DNA of 64,000 bases from contig CALXAY010000004.1 of NCBI GenBank assembly GCA_944386415.1, forward strand, positions 1 through 64,000. The letters run 5' to 3'. The position numbers were made by a program, and so were the translations under genes. The notes under the pieces were generated by a model, which searched no databases, was not told the origin of the DNA, and saw only the letters and a program-made list of their open reading frames with translations. This stretch comes from an uncultured Clostridia bacterium. Lineage in GTDB: Bacteria; Bacillota; Clostridia; TANB77; CAG-508. Positions 1 through 9,533 of the stretch are shown in pieces; positions within the stretch are counted from its first letter, which is position 1, and the number at the start of each line of letters is the position of its first letter.

Positions 1-207
1 AGAGAAAAGAATCCAAATAAAAAAGGAAATATAAGAGATTATGCAAGTATAAATGAATTAATATGTTTAGCAAACTTTGAAAATACAAATTCAATATTTA
101 TAAATGAAGGAATGAGGCAATCTGAAAGGTTGTATAAATTAAACCAAATAGCAATATCTCAAATGAAAATATTAACGAAAGATATTGAAAGAAAATTATT
201 GAAATAA
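1..207 (+). CDS. KilA-N domain protein, C-terminal end (partial)
   Basis: The reading frame is open from the first base and stops with TAA at 205-207, leaving 68 residues; the start lies outside the window. The text around DYASINELICLANFEN and MRQSERLYKLNQIAISQMK resembles the C-terminal part of KilA-N domain proteins, a DNA-binding family common in phages and in bacterial chromosomes near mobile DNA. No other phage gene is nearby, so it may be a lone accessory gene. The family call rests on remembered sequence style only, so it is moderate. Codon use is like the native AT-rich genes. Confidence 0.55.
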   Translation, partial: REKNPNKKGNIRDYASINELICLANFENTNSIFINEGMRQSERLYKLNQIAISQMKILTKDIERKLLK

Positions 208-519
208 AATGGAAAAATAGATAGTAGAATATTATTTGTAAGCTATAAAAAATACAGAGACAAAACTGGAAGAATAATTTGAAATATAGGTAATCACAAT
301 CTCGTTGGTTTTGGACGATGAGTAGTTCACGAAGAAGAATATTTATATAAAGATGATATGGGATAAAGTATACGAAATTTCTCTCATATACTTTATTCTC
401 TTATTTCAATGACTATATTGGTATGAAAAATACAAAATTAAATTTGTAAAAAATAGAACTTACTATTTATTTTTCTAAAAATATGTGGTAAAATATACCA
501 AGTAAAGGAGAGAAATAAG
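208..519. other. Intergenic stretch with one hairpin
   Basis: No convincing gene is present. An imperfect stem at 361-398 pairs GATAAAGTATA with TATACTTTATT and is followed by a T-rich run, so it may terminate the KilA-N transcript or a short unrecognised RNA. The stretch at 300-350 is slightly richer in G and C than its surroundings but encodes nothing I recognise. The last bases hold a plausible -10 (TAAAAT near 489) for the next gene. Confidence 0.4.
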
Positions 520-783
520 ATGACAATGCAAGAAATAACACAGTATCTAGATAATAAGATAAATAGTGATGAAAATATAGTAATAATAACTTTTTATGAA
601 GTAAGAATAAAATTTGATTTATCTGAAGAACAAACACAAGAATTTTTAAGATTATGTAGGACAAGACTTGAAAATCTAGGATATCAGGTGTATTTTACAG
701 GTGCAAAATATATGTATCAAGGAGAAAGTAAAGTAGTACAAACAAATGAATTGATGGTAGCAATAAAAGAAAATTTGGATTAA
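520..783 (+). CDS. Hypothetical 87-residue protein
   Basis: I do not recognise this protein. It is small, acidic and soluble-looking, with no membrane segment, cysteine cluster or obvious motif. ATG 520 is chosen because AAAGGAG lies about 8 bases upstream; a second ATG two codons later is possible. It stands alone between two hairpins and is followed by its own terminator, so it is probably monocistronic. Codon use is native. Confidence 0.7.
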   Translation: MTMQEITQYLDNKINSDENIVIITFYEVRIKFDLSEEQTQEFLRLCRTRLENLGYQVYFTGAKYMYQGESKVVQTNELMVAIKENLD

Positions 784-808
784 AAAAGGAGCATTGCTTC
801 TTTTTTTA
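783..808 (+). terminator. Intrinsic terminator
   Basis: The stem AAAAAGGAGC pairs with GCTTCTTTTT (with G-T pairs) around a short loop and runs into seven Ts, directly after the stop of the preceding gene. Confidence 0.8.
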
Positions 809-941
809 TATTTATTATTTAATTTTTTATTGATTAATATTTGGAATTGTTTGTAACATCTTAATTTTATTAATATCGTAAATGGTAATTCCACAAAATA
901 AAAGGTGTAATGTTATTAAATATTGCATATACAAAATAGAA

Positions 942-970
942 TTGACATGAATAATAAAATATTTTATTAT
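942..970 (+). promoter_or_regulatory. Promoter of the DUF4190-like gene
   Basis: TTGACA (942-947) and TATTAT (965-970) are spaced by 17 bases, a good vegetative-sigma promoter placed 31 bases before the start codon. Confidence 0.65.
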
Positions 971-1000
971 ATAGTATATAATATAAAAGGAGGAAGTTTT

Positions 1001-1318
1001 ATGGATGGAAATGAAACAAAAAAAGTAGAACAAGAAGAAGCTAATGTAAATATAGAAAATTCATTCTTAGAAGAAAAAGATATTAATGTATGTGGATTAC
1101 TTAGTTTTATTTTTTCATTAATAGGATTCTTTGTGTATAGCATACCATTAGGAATAGCATCTATTGTACTAGGAATAATAGGAATCGTTAAATTTAATGC
1201 TGAGAAACAAAAATTTAAATGGATGGGAATAGTAGGAGTGTGTATAGGTGCAGTAGATGTGGTAGCTACAATAGTAGATATAATAGGAACTTTAATAGCT
1301 TTATCAGTTATAATATAA
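1001..1318 (+). CDS. DUF4190-like small membrane protein
   Basis: The predicted product has 105 residues: an acidic N-terminal tail of about 35 residues, then two or three hydrophobic segments with glycine-rich turns (PLGIASIVLGIIGI; then a segment after WMGIVGVCIGA). This layout matches DUF4190-type membrane proteins of unknown function. The start at 1001 is supported by AAAGGAGG 8 bases upstream; an upstream in-frame ATG at 923 lacks such a site and precedes the promoter. It is followed by its own terminator and is probably a single-gene unit. Confidence 0.75.
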   Translation: MDGNETKKVEQEEANVNIENSFLEEKDINVCGLLSFIFSLIGFFVYSIPLGIASIVLGIIGIVKFNAEKQKFKWMGIVGVCIGAVDVVATIVDIIGTLIALSVII

Positions 1319-1330
1319 TAGATAATACAA

Positions 1331-1365
1331 GAAGGATATAACTAAATATGGTTATATTCTTTTTA
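1331..1365 (+). terminator. Intrinsic terminator
   Basis: AAGGATATAAC pairs with GTTATATTCTT around an AT-rich loop and is followed by a T run. Confidence 0.8.
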
Positions 1366-1420
1366 CTTTTCTTGAAATAAAGAAAACAGCAATCCATTGA
1401 TTTTAGAGAATAAATCTAGG

Positions 1421-1450
1421 TTGTCAAAAGTATATTTCCTATGTTATACT
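1421..1450 (+). promoter_or_regulatory. Promoter of addA
   Basis: TTGTCA (1421-1426) and TATACT (1445-1450) with 18 bases between them lie upstream of addA, leaving a leader of about 105 bases. Confidence 0.55.
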
Positions 1451-1564
1451 ATTTGCATGAGAAATGGCTGATAAGAATATATTATCTCTATGAAATTTCT
1501 AATAAAATTATCAGTAAAAAATATCATGAGAAAAAATATATAAGGTAAGAAGAGGAGAAAATAG

Positions 1565-4500
1565 ATGAAGTGGACAGAAGAACAAAGCCAGGCAATAAAT
1601 GAAAAAGGAGCTAATATTTTAGTTGCAGCAGCAGCAGGAAGTGGAAAGACAGCAGTTTTAGTAGAAAGAATAATAAAAAAGGTAGTAGAAGAAGGAATTG
1701 ATATAGATAGATTATTAGTAGTTACTTTTACTAATAGTGCAGCATCAGAAATGAGAGAAAGAGTATTAGATGCTATATATGAAAAGTTAGACGAAAATCC
1801 AAATGATGAGAAGTTACTTAGACAAATAACATTATTAAATAAATCAAGTATATGCACAATAGATTCTTTTTGCTTAGAAGTTGTAAGGAATAATTTTTAT
1901 GAATTAGAAAATATATCACCAAACTTTAGAATAGCAGATACAGTAGAAATAGAATTGTTAAAACAAGAAGTAATAGAAGATTTATTCCAAAAAAAATATG
2001 AAGAAGAAGATAATGATTTTTTTAAATTAATCCATACATATACAAGTTATAGAGATGACACACCGCTAAAAGATTTAATACTAAAAATTTATAATTATAT
2101 TGGAAGTAATCCTTTTCCTGAAAAATGGCTAAATGAAAAGGTGGAGATGTTTAATATAGAAAATAAAATAAATGATGATTTTTCTACAACTCCATGGGGA
2201 AAAGTATTATTAAAAAAAATAGAGGATGAATTAATAGATGGAATATCTTCTCTAGAAAGTGCATCTAAAATTCTTGAGTTTAATCCTGATTTAGAAAAGT
2301 TTTTCCAAACAATAAGAAATGATATAGAGATGTTAAAAAATTTAAAGGACAATTTAGATAACTGGGATAAAGCATATGAAATAAATAATAATTTAAAATT
2401 TTTGACATGGCCAAGAAATAAAGTTGATTCTATAGAAAAAGATGAAGCTAAAAGTATTAGAGATATAGTAAAAGAAAATTTGAAAATATTGGGTAATATC
2501 TTGGTTTGTGACTCTAAAACAGCTAATGAAGATATTTTTGATATGTATCCTGTTTTGTTAAATTTAAGGAATATAATACTAGAATTTGAAGAAGAATTTT
2601 CAAAAAGAAAAAGAGAAAAAAATATTGTTGATTTTCATGATGTAGAGCACTTTGCATTAAAAATATTAATAAGAGAAAAAGAAGGAAAAATTGTTCCTTC
2701 TGATATTGCAAAAAAATATCAAGAAAAATACCAAGAAATTGCAATTGATGAATATCAAGATAGTAATTTAGTGCAAGAATATATATTAAATTCAGTAGCT
2801 AAAGGAAACAATATTTTCATGGTTGGAGATGTAAAACAAAGTATTTATAAATTTCGCCAAGCAATGCCAGAACTATTTATAAGTAAATATAAAAAATATA
2901 AAAATAAAGCAGATAAAACAAGTGAAGATGACTTAAAAATACAATTATTTAAAAATTTTAGAAGTAGAGAAAATGTTTTATACTTTACCAATTTAATATT
3001 CCAAGATATTATGAGTGATGGTTTAGGAGATATAGAATACAATGAAGATGAATACTTAAATCTAGGAGCAGATTATCCAGAAGAAAAGCAAAACTTAAAC
3101 ACAGAAATAGATGTAATTGACCTATCAGATGAAGATGTAGAATTAAATCTTGAAAATGTTAATGAAGAAAAAGTAGAAGAAGAGGACAGAATTGAAAATG
3201 TAGAATTAGAAGCAAGATTTGTTGCAAATAAAATAAAACAATTAGTAGACAGTAAGTTTCAAATATGGGACAAGAAAGAAGAAGCATATAGAGATATTAA
3301 ATATAGAGATATAGTAATATTACTTAGATCAACTTCTAGTACTGCACCTGTATATGAACAAGAACTGTTAAATTTAGAAATACCTGTGTTTTCAGACAGC
3401 TCACAAGAATATTTGGATTCCATTGAAATACAGACAATAATGTCTTTGATAAAAATAATAGATAATCCAATGCAAGATATACCACTTGTATGTGTTCTAA
3501 GGTCTTATATAGGAAAATTTACAGATAATGAATTAGTTAAAATACGTTTAACAGATCCATATGATAATTTCTATACTTGTATGCAAAAAGCGATTATGGA
3601 TGTTGATGGTAATTTAAAAGAAAAAATACAAAACTTTTTTGATAATCTAGATAAATGGAGAAAAGAAAAAGAATATTTAGCATTAGATGAGTTTATTTGG
3701 AAAATATATTCAGATACTGGATATTATAATTATTGTCGGACTTATTCCAAATGGAGATTTAAGACAGGCAAATTTAAAAATGTTATTTCAAAAAGCAAAA
3801 GATTATGAAAGAGCAAATTTTAAAGGATTATATAATTTTATAAATTTTATAGACAAGTTAAAAGTATCTAGTGGAGATATGAGCTCTGCAAAATTAATTG
3901 GCGAAAATGATAATGTTGTAAGGATAATGAGTATTCACAAAAGTAAAGGACTAGAATTTCCAGTTGTATTTTTATCAAGTACAGGAAAAAAATTTAATTT
4001 AAATGACCTAAAAGAAGATGTATTACTTCACCAAGAGATGGGAATAGGTGCAAAATATATAGATTATGATAAACAAGTAAAATTTGATACTTTAAGTAAA
4101 CTTGCTATAAAAGACAAGATTTTATTAGAAACATTATCAGAAGAAATGAGAATATTATATGTTGCTTTAACTAGAGCTAAAGAAAAACTATTTATAACTG
4201 GTGTTACAAGAGACTTAAAAAAAGATTTAGAAAAGATAGATTCTAATATAGAACGATATCCAAAAGAAAATGGAAAGATTAACCCAATTTTAATTAAAAA
4301 ATGCAAAAAATACCTAGAATGGATTTTATTAGTGTATCAATATGAGAAAAACTTATGTAATGATAAAGTAGAATTAAATACTTATAAAAAGAAAAAAATA
4401 TTAAAAACATTAAAGAAAATAGATAATGAAGAAATAGATGTTTTAGAAGAATTAGAAAGTAAAAAAACAAATAAAGAAGAATTAAATAAAATAGCTAAAA

Positions 4501-5171
4501 TACTGGATTATGAATATCAAAATATATTTGATACTACAATACCAACCAAGACAGCTGTTACTACTCTAAAGAAATTAGAAAGTGATAAAAAAATATTAGT
4601 AGAAAAAGAAATAAGTCTTCCAAAACCAAAATTCTTAAAAAATGAAAAAGAAGAAAAAATCACATCAGAAATGAAGGGGACTTTAGTACATTTGGTTTTA
4701 CAAAAATTAGATGTAAAAGTAGATTATAACAAAGAAAAAGTAAATAATTTAATAGAAGAATTAGAAACAAAGAAGATTATAACAACAAAGGAAAAAGAAG
4801 CAATTAACAAAAATAAAATCTTAGAATTTACAAAATCAAATATTTGGAAGGAATTAAAAACAGCAAAAGAGATAGAAAAAGAAAAGCCATTTTATATAAA
4901 TCTACCTGCAAAAGAAATTTATAAAGAAGAAACTAATAAAAATATACTTGTTCAAGGTATTATAGATTTATATTATATTGATAAAGATAATAATTTGAAT
5001 CTTGTAGATTATAAGACTGATTATGTAGAAAAAGGTAATGAAAAAGAATTGATTATAAAATATAAAAAGCAATTAGAATTATATAAAAAAGCTTTAGAAG
5101 ATACATATAAAAAAGAAGTTAAAAATACATATATTTATTCAGTATATCTAAATAAAGAAATAAAAATATAA
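1565..5171 (+). CDS. addA: ATP-dependent helicase/nuclease subunit A (AddA), recoded at CGG 3737
   Basis: AddA is the helicase-nuclease subunit of the AddAB complex that resects double-strand breaks for recombination. The N-terminus carries Walker A (AAAAGSGKT, residues 21-29). Motif II (DEYQDSN) and VGDVKQSIYKFRQAMP follow near residues 395-435. The zero frame breaks at codon 725: tat-tgt-CGG. Dropping C3737 gives YNYC-GLIPNGDLRQANL, the expected family text, and the frame then runs to 5171. The part after the shift holds SIHKSKGLEFPVVFL, LYVALTRAKEKLFITG and the PD-(D/E)XK nuclease (GIIDLYYI then LVDYKTD), so both halves are needed. The joined product is 1201 residues, normal for AddA. No addB is adjacent. 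The start at 1565 follows an AGAGGAG site. Confidence 0.93.
3737..3740 (+). other. +1 recoding site, TGT-C-GGA in addA
   Basis: Zero-frame codon 725 is CGG (3737-3739); skipping C3737 restores AddA. Without the shift the protein stops at 3806-3808, before helicase motifs V-VI and the nuclease. Confidence 0.85.
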
Positions 5172-5326
5172 AAAGAAGAAATACCCACAGCAAAAGTCTA
5201 ATAGCAAAACTAAGGAGGATTATTATAGTAAAAGGTAAGACACTCTTTCTTAACTATGGTAATTTGCAATATAAAATTTTAGATAAGTCATTTAAGAAAA
5301 ATACCGAAACTTAAATAAATAATTAG

Positions 5327-5355
5327 TTGAAAAATAGTATGAAATTTGGTATAAT
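5327..5355 (+). promoter_or_regulatory. Promoter of the 157-residue membrane protein gene
   Basis: TTGAAA (5327-5332) and TATAAT (5350-5355) have a 17-base spacer, 34 bases before the ATG. The preceding 155 bases after addA hold nothing I recognise. Confidence 0.75.
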
Positions 5356-5388
5356 ATAAGCATTAAGTAGAAAGGTAAGGAAAAACAT

Positions 5389-5862
5389 ATGGCAAGACTA
5401 AAAACATTTTTTATATATGCACTAATAATTATAGGATTCTATTTCTTTTCTAATTTTATAATTGATGTTGGATTAAATTCTTCATATAAAGATATTGAAA
5501 GAAAAGACAATATATCACAAGTAGAAATATCAGAAGCACAAGCAACATTAGTTAATGGAAAAATTAAAGGGACTATAAAAGATCCTAGAGGAAATGAAAG
5601 TTTAACAGGAAAATATGTAGAAATAGACTTATATTCTTCAAGAGATAATATGGTAGGAAAAAGATATATAGAGATAGAAACAACAGATGTAAACAAGACT
5701 CAAGATTTTCATATCTATTTTGAAGCAGAGGATATAAAATCCTATTCAGTTGCAATAGTTAATGAAAAAGAAGGTGGGGAACTTGAGATTATACCAGAAG
5801 AATGGACAAGACCAGAAATAATTGTAGCAACTATGTTTACATTATTAATTTTCTGGGGTTAA
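5389..5862 (+). CDS. Hypothetical membrane protein, two membrane segments
   Basis: The 157-residue product has an N-terminal membrane segment (about residues 6-26), a middle domain of alternating polar and hydrophobic residues that suggests a beta-sandwich (about residues 45-140), and a short hydrophobic C-terminal segment ending in FWG. I do not recognise the family. The middle domain probably lies outside the cell. It precedes the Asp23/AmaP envelope cluster and may be envelope-related, but a hairpin separates them. A weak AAGGTAAGG site lies before ATG 5389. Confidence 0.75.
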   Translation: MARLKTFFIYALIIIGFYFFSNFIIDVGLNSSYKDIERKDNISQVEISEAQATLVNGKIKGTIKDPRGNESLTGKYVEIDLYSSRDNMVGKRYIEIETTDVNKTQDFHIYFEAEDIKSYSVAIVNEKEGGELEIIPEEWTRPEIIVATMFTLLIFWG

Positions 5863-5919
5863 ATTTTATAAGAATAAATTAAAATTTTATTAAAATTGTT
5901 GTAAAATTAATAAAAAATT

Positions 5920-5957
5920 GATATACTTATTTAAGAATTTATAAGTATATCTTTTTT
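5920..5957 (+). terminator. Intrinsic terminator or attenuator before the Asp23 cluster
   Basis: GATATACTTAT (5920-5930) pairs perfectly with ATAAGTATATC (5941-5951) and is followed by six Ts. The T run is separated by only a few bases from the ribosome binding site AAAAGGAGG of the next gene, so any promoter for that gene must lie upstream of or inside the hairpin. Confidence 0.75.
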
Positions 5958-5973
5958 AAAAGGAGGAATTAAA

Positions 5974-6399
5974 ATGAATGAAGAAAATAATGAAAAAGAA
6001 GAGATTGTAGAACTAGAAGATGAGATAAAAACAGAAAACGATGGGATAAAAATATCAGATGATGTTGTGGCTGTGATTGCAGGAGTTGCAGTATCAGAAG
6101 TTGCAGGAGTATCTGGAATGGCAGGAGGATTTGCAGGAGGAATATCAGAAGTATTTAGTGGAAAGAAAAATTTAGCAAAAGGAATAAAAGCAGAGATAAG
6201 TGAAAATAAAGCAAAAATAGATGTAAATATTATAGTAGAATATGGCACTAGAATACCAGATGTAGCATTTGAGATTCAAAACAGAGTAAAAAAAGCTGTA
6301 GAAAGTATGACAGGTTTAAAAGTAGAAGAAGTAAATGTACATGTTCAAGGGGTTAATACAGATACAGCAGTGAATGAAAAATTAAATGAAGAAGAATAA
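5974..6399 (+). CDS. Asp23/Gls24 family envelope stress response protein
   Basis: The product has 141 residues. After an acidic N-terminus it carries the Asp23/Gls24 core: DDVVAVIAGVAVSEVAGVSGM, then a glycine-rich turn, then VDVNIIVEYGTRIPDVAFEIQ and VKKAVESMTGLKVEEVNVHV-type text. Members sit at the membrane through AmaP, and the next gene encodes an AmaP-like anchor, which supports the call. AAAAGGAGG precedes ATG 5974. The gene is first in a run with the AmaP-like and DUF2273 genes, nusB and xseAB. Confidence 0.9.
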   Translation: MNEENNEKEEIVELEDEIKTENDGIKISDDVVAVIAGVAVSEVAGVSGMAGGFAGGISEVFSGKKNLAKGIKAEISENKAKIDVNIIVEYGTRIPDVAFEIQNRVKKAVESMTGLKVEEVNVHVQGVNTDTAVNEKLNEEE

Positions 6400-6424
6400 T
6401 AACAAAAAAAGGAGAATAGTAAAA

Positions 6425-6976
6425 ATGAAAAATTTAGAAAAAATCACATTAATTATATATTCTAATATAATGTTAATATTATCAATAATATTATGCTTAT
6501 TAATATTTGGATGGGTAGATTTGGACTTAGTTGGAAATATGTGTTATAGACTTATAGTTGGAGAAACATCAAGTAAAATCCTACTTGGATTAGGAATAAT
6601 ATTTATATTACTTTCTATTAAGTGTATATTTTTTGATTCATCATCAAAAAATCAAGTCAAAGAAAGACAAGGTATTTTATTAGAAAATGAAAGTGGAAAA
6701 CTTTTAATTTCTAAAGAAACAATAGAAAATCTAGTAAATTCAGTAGCATTAAATTTCCAAAGTACAGAAGATGTTACAACAAGAGTGGAACTAGATAAAG
6801 AAAATAATGTAAAAGTATATGTAAATTTAATAATAAGCTCAGATGCAGTTATTAAAGATTTATCAGCAAATCTTCAAACTAAAATAAAAGAAAAACTAAA
6901 AAGAGCAACTGATTTAGAAGTAAAAGAAGTAAATATAACAGTTAAAAAAGTTGCGGCAAAAGAACAAGAAGCTTAA
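6425..6976 (+). CDS. amaP: Alkaline shock response membrane anchor protein (AmaP)
   Basis: The product has 183 residues with two N-terminal membrane segments (about residues 6-27 and 48-68), then a cytoplasmic Asp23-like domain ending in VNLIISSDAVIKDLSANLQ and ATDLEVKEVNITVKKV. This is the layout of AmaP, which anchors Asp23 to the membrane. The start at 6425 is chosen because AAAGGAG lies 10 bases upstream; an in-frame ATG at 6386 overlaps the end of the preceding gene and lacks a binding site. Confidence 0.88.
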   Translation: MKNLEKITLIIYSNIMLILSIILCLLIFGWVDLDLVGNMCYRLIVGETSSKILLGLGIIFILLSIKCIFFDSSSKNQVKERQGILLENESGKLLISKETIENLVNSVALNFQSTEDVTTRVELDKENNVKVYVNLIISSDAVIKDLSANLQTKIKEKLKRATDLEVKEVNITVKKVAAKEQEA

Positions 6977-6994
6977 AACGAAAGGAATGATAAT

Positions 6995-7198
6995 ATGAAT
7001 GGATTTAAAGACTTTTGGGAGCATTATAAAGGAGCTATTATTGGTATAATTGTTGCAGTTTTAATATTAATAACTAGATTACAAGATTTAATATTAGCAG
7101 TAGTTGTAATTGTGCTTGGAGCCATTGTTGGAAATTACGTTCAACAAAATAAAGAGGACGTTAAAACTAAATTAAAGAATTTTATTGATAAAATGTAG
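6995..7198 (+). CDS. DUF2273 small membrane protein
   Basis: The 67-residue product has the hydrophobic hairpin typical of DUF2273 (GAIIGIIVAVLILI, then LILAVVVIVLGAIVG) with a basic tail. DUF2273 genes habitually sit between amaP and asp23-type genes, as here. It starts 18 bases after amaP and ends 12 bases before nusB, so the cluster looks co-transcribed. Confidence 0.88.
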   Translation: MNGFKDFWEHYKGAIIGIIVAVLILITRLQDLILAVVVIVLGAIVGNYVQQNKEDVKTKLKNFIDKM

Positions 7199-7210
7199 GA
7201 AGGAATAGAA

Positions 7211-7612
7211 ATGAATCGTTCAGAAATAAGAGAGCAGGCTTTTAAATTAATGTATAGTATGGAAATACAGCAAGATGAAAATCTTGATGAACAAGTAGAA
7301 CTTTTTTTAGAAAGTAATAGCATAACAGATAAAAATGCACTAAAATACATAAAAGATGCAGTATTTGGAATTAAAAAAAATGACAAGGAAATTTTAGATG
7401 AAATATCAAAATACTTAAAGTCAGATTGGAAAATTGATCGTATTTCTAAAATAGATTTAACAATATTAAAATTAGCAATATATGAAATAAAATTTAAAGA
7501 GTTACCATTTAAAGTAGCGATAAATGAAGCAGTAGAACTTGCAAAAAAATATGGAGAAGATAATTCTAAAAAGTTTGTAAACGGAGTACTTGCAAATGTG
7601 GTAAAAGAATAG
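7211..7612 (+). CDS. nusB: Transcription antitermination factor NusB
   Basis: The product has 133 residues, all helical in character, opening with [17 protein letters not shown] and carrying the conserved C-terminal text [18 protein letters not shown] and [11 protein letters not shown]. NusB binds boxA RNA with NusE and promotes rRNA antitermination. The order asp23-like, nusB, xseA, xseB is a common Firmicutes arrangement. AGGAAGG precedes the ATG. Confidence 0.95.
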   Translation: MNRSEIREQAFKLMYSMEIQQDENLDEQVELFLESNSITDKNALKYIKDAVFGIKKNDKEILDEISKYLKSDWKIDRISKIDLTILKLAIYEIKFKELPFKVAINEAVELAKKYGEDNSKKFVNGVLANVVKE

Positions 7613-7627
7613 AAAAGGATGAAGATT

Positions 7628-8821
7628 ATGAGATATAGTGACATGGCGGTTACTGTTTCTGATTTAAACAGATATATAAAAGATAAATTTACAAATGATG
7701 AGAACCTAAGCCAAATTTTAGTTAAAGGAGAAATATCGAACTTTAAAAATCATTATACAGGACATATGTATTTTACTTTAAAAGATGAAAATTCTTTAAT
7801 TAAATGTGTATGTTTTAAAACATATGCAGAAAAACTAACTTTCATGCCAAAAGATGGTATGAAAGTTATAGTTTTAGGAAGTGTTTCTGTTTTTGAAAGA
7901 GATGGTATGTATCAAATATATGTAAAAATAATGGAAGAAGATGGTCAAGGAGATTTATATACTAAATATAAAGAGTTAAAAGAAAAATTAGAAAAAGAAG
8001 GATTATTTAATGAATTACATAAACAAAATATTCCTCTTATGCCAAAAGTAATTGGAGTGTTAACTTCTAAAACGGGAGCAGTAATTAGAGATATTATAAA
8101 TGTTTCAACAAGAAGAAATCCAAATGTTTATATAAGATTACTTCCAGTACCTGTCCAAGGAGAAGGAGCAGCTGAAAAAATTGCTGATGGAATTAAGTTT
8201 ATGAATGAAAACAATTTAGCAGATGTTTTAATATTAGCACGTGGTGGAGGGTCACTAGAAGATTTATGGCCTTTTAATGAAGAAATTGTTGCAAGAGCAA
8301 TCTATGATTCAAAAATACCAATAATATCAGCAGTTGGACATGAGACGGATTTTTCAATATCAGACTTTGTGGCTGATTTAAGAGCACCAACACCATCTGC
8401 AGCAGCAGAGCTTGCAGTACCAGATGTATATGAGGTAAAAAGAAAGATAGAAAGTTATCAAGATAGATTAAGAATGGCTTTACTAAAAAAAGTAGAAGTA
8501 ATGAAACTAAGATATGATAAATGCATGGCAAGTTCTGTTTTTAAAGAGCCATTAAGAAAAGTTAATGATAATTATTTATTAATAGATAATTTTATAAAAA
8601 GATTAGAATCTTTAGTAAAAATAGAACAAGAAAAAGAAAAAAATAGATACATAGAATTGATATCTAAGTTAGATGCACTAAGCCCATTGAAAACATTATC
8701 TAGAGGTTATTCATTAGTAGAAAAGAATGGAAAAATAATAAAAAGTAAAAGTGAAGTACAAAAAGGAGATAAAGTAGAATTAACTTTTACAGATGGAAAA
8801 AAACAAGCGGTAATTGATTAG
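7628..8821 (+). CDS. xseA: Exodeoxyribonuclease VII large subunit
   Basis: XseA is the catalytic subunit of exonuclease VII. The 397-residue product starts with an OB-fold (VSDLNRYIKDKF, then GEISNFK and GHMYFTLKD). The core follows with GVLTSKTGAVIRDI, LPVPVQGEGAAEKIADGI, ARGGGSLEDLWPFNEE and SAVGHETDFSISDFVADLRAPTPSAAAE split across residues 200-275, then a coiled region and a C-terminal beta segment (LSRGYSLV). ATG 7628 is chosen because AAAAGG lies nine bases upstream; ATG 7619 is too close to that site. Confidence 0.96.
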   Translation: MRYSDMAVTVSDLNRYIKDKFTNDENLSQILVKGEISNFKNHYTGHMYFTLKDENSLIKCVCFKTYAEKLTFMPKDGMKVIVLGSVSVFERDGMYQIYVKIMEEDGQGDLYTKYKELKEKLEKEGLFNELHKQNIPLMPKVIGVLTSKTGAVIRDIINVSTRRNPNVYIRLLPVPVQGEGAAEKIADGIKFMNENNLADVLILARGGGSLEDLWPFNEEIVARAIYDSKIPIISAVGHETDFSISDFVADLRAPTPSAAAELAVPDVYEVKRKIESYQDRLRMALLKKVEVMKLRYDKCMASSVFKEPLRKVNDNYLLIDNFIKRLESLVKIEQEKEKNRYIELISKLDALSPLKTLSRGYSLVEKNGKIIKSKSEVQKGDKVELTFTDGKKQAVID

Positions 8822-8834
8822 AAGGAGAAAATAT

Positions 8835-9056
8835 ATGAGTAAGAGTTTTGAAGAACAAATGGAAAATTTAGAAAAAATTGTTGGAGAATTAGAAAAAGGA
8901 GAATTAAACTTAGATGATTCTATAACAAAATTTGAAGAAGGAATTAAAATTTCAAAAGAATGTAATAAAATATTACAAGAAGCAGAGAAGAAAATTACAA
9001 TGTTAGTAAATGAAAATGGTGAAATTAAAGAAGAAAATTTCAAAACAGAAGAATAG
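8835..9056 (+). CDS. xseB: Exodeoxyribonuclease VII small subunit
   Basis: The 73-residue product has the standard XseB form: FEEQMENLEKIVGELEKG, then LDDSITKFEEGIKISKECN and a short tail. Several copies bind the coiled-coil part of XseA. It begins 13 bases after xseA, behind AAGGAG, so the two are translated from one transcript. Confidence 0.95.
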   Translation: MSKSFEEQMENLEKIVGELEKGELNLDDSITKFEEGIKISKECNKILQEAEKKITMLVNENGEIKEENFKTEE

Positions 9057-9074
9057 ATAAGGGGAGAATAAGAA

Positions 9075-9518
9075 ATGGATAATAATTTTATGACATTTAT
9101 TCAGAACAAATATGTATATGTGCCATTTTTCTTATGGTTTGGAATACAATTATTTAAATTAATATATGACTTAATTACAACTAAAAAATTTAACTTTAAA
9201 AGAATATTAGGAGCAGGAGGAATGCCAAGCTCACATTCAGCAGTTGTTGCAAGTCTTGCTACTTTAATAGGACGAAATGAAGGAGTAGGGACACCAGTAT
9301 TTGCTCTGTCACTTGCTTTTGCTTTTGTAGTTATGTATGATGCTTGTGGTGTAAGAAGAGCAGCAGGAAAACAAGCGGCATTATTAAACAAATTAATTGA
9401 AACACCAGGTCTTACAGGTGTTCAGGTATCAGAAAAACTTGTAGAAGTATTAGGACATAGTCCAACACAAGTATTTGTAGGAGCATTAATTGGAATAATT
9501 GCAGGATTTATTGTATAG
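9075..9518 (+). CDS. Divergent PAP2 family membrane protein (YuiD type)
   Basis: The 147-residue product has three or four hydrophobic segments and the signature text GGMPSSHSAVVASLATLIG and YDACGVRRAAGKQA, typical of the divergent PAP2/DUF212 family. These are presumed membrane phosphatases, but the substrate is unknown. It follows xseB by 18 bases, behind AGGGGAG, and is probably in the same operon. Confidence 0.88.
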   Translation: MDNNFMTFIQNKYVYVPFFLWFGIQLFKLIYDLITTKKFNFKRILGAGGMPSSHSAVVASLATLIGRNEGVGTPVFALSLAFAFVVMYDACGVRRAAGKQAALLNKLIETPGLTGVQVSEKLVEVLGHSPTQVFVGALIGIIAGFIV

Positions 9519-9533
9519 ATAGGAGGTGATTAT

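Noticed and set aside
1..207. Prophage at the left edge from the KilA-N fragment
   Set aside because: No other phage gene follows; KilA-N domains also occur as lone chromosomal genes.
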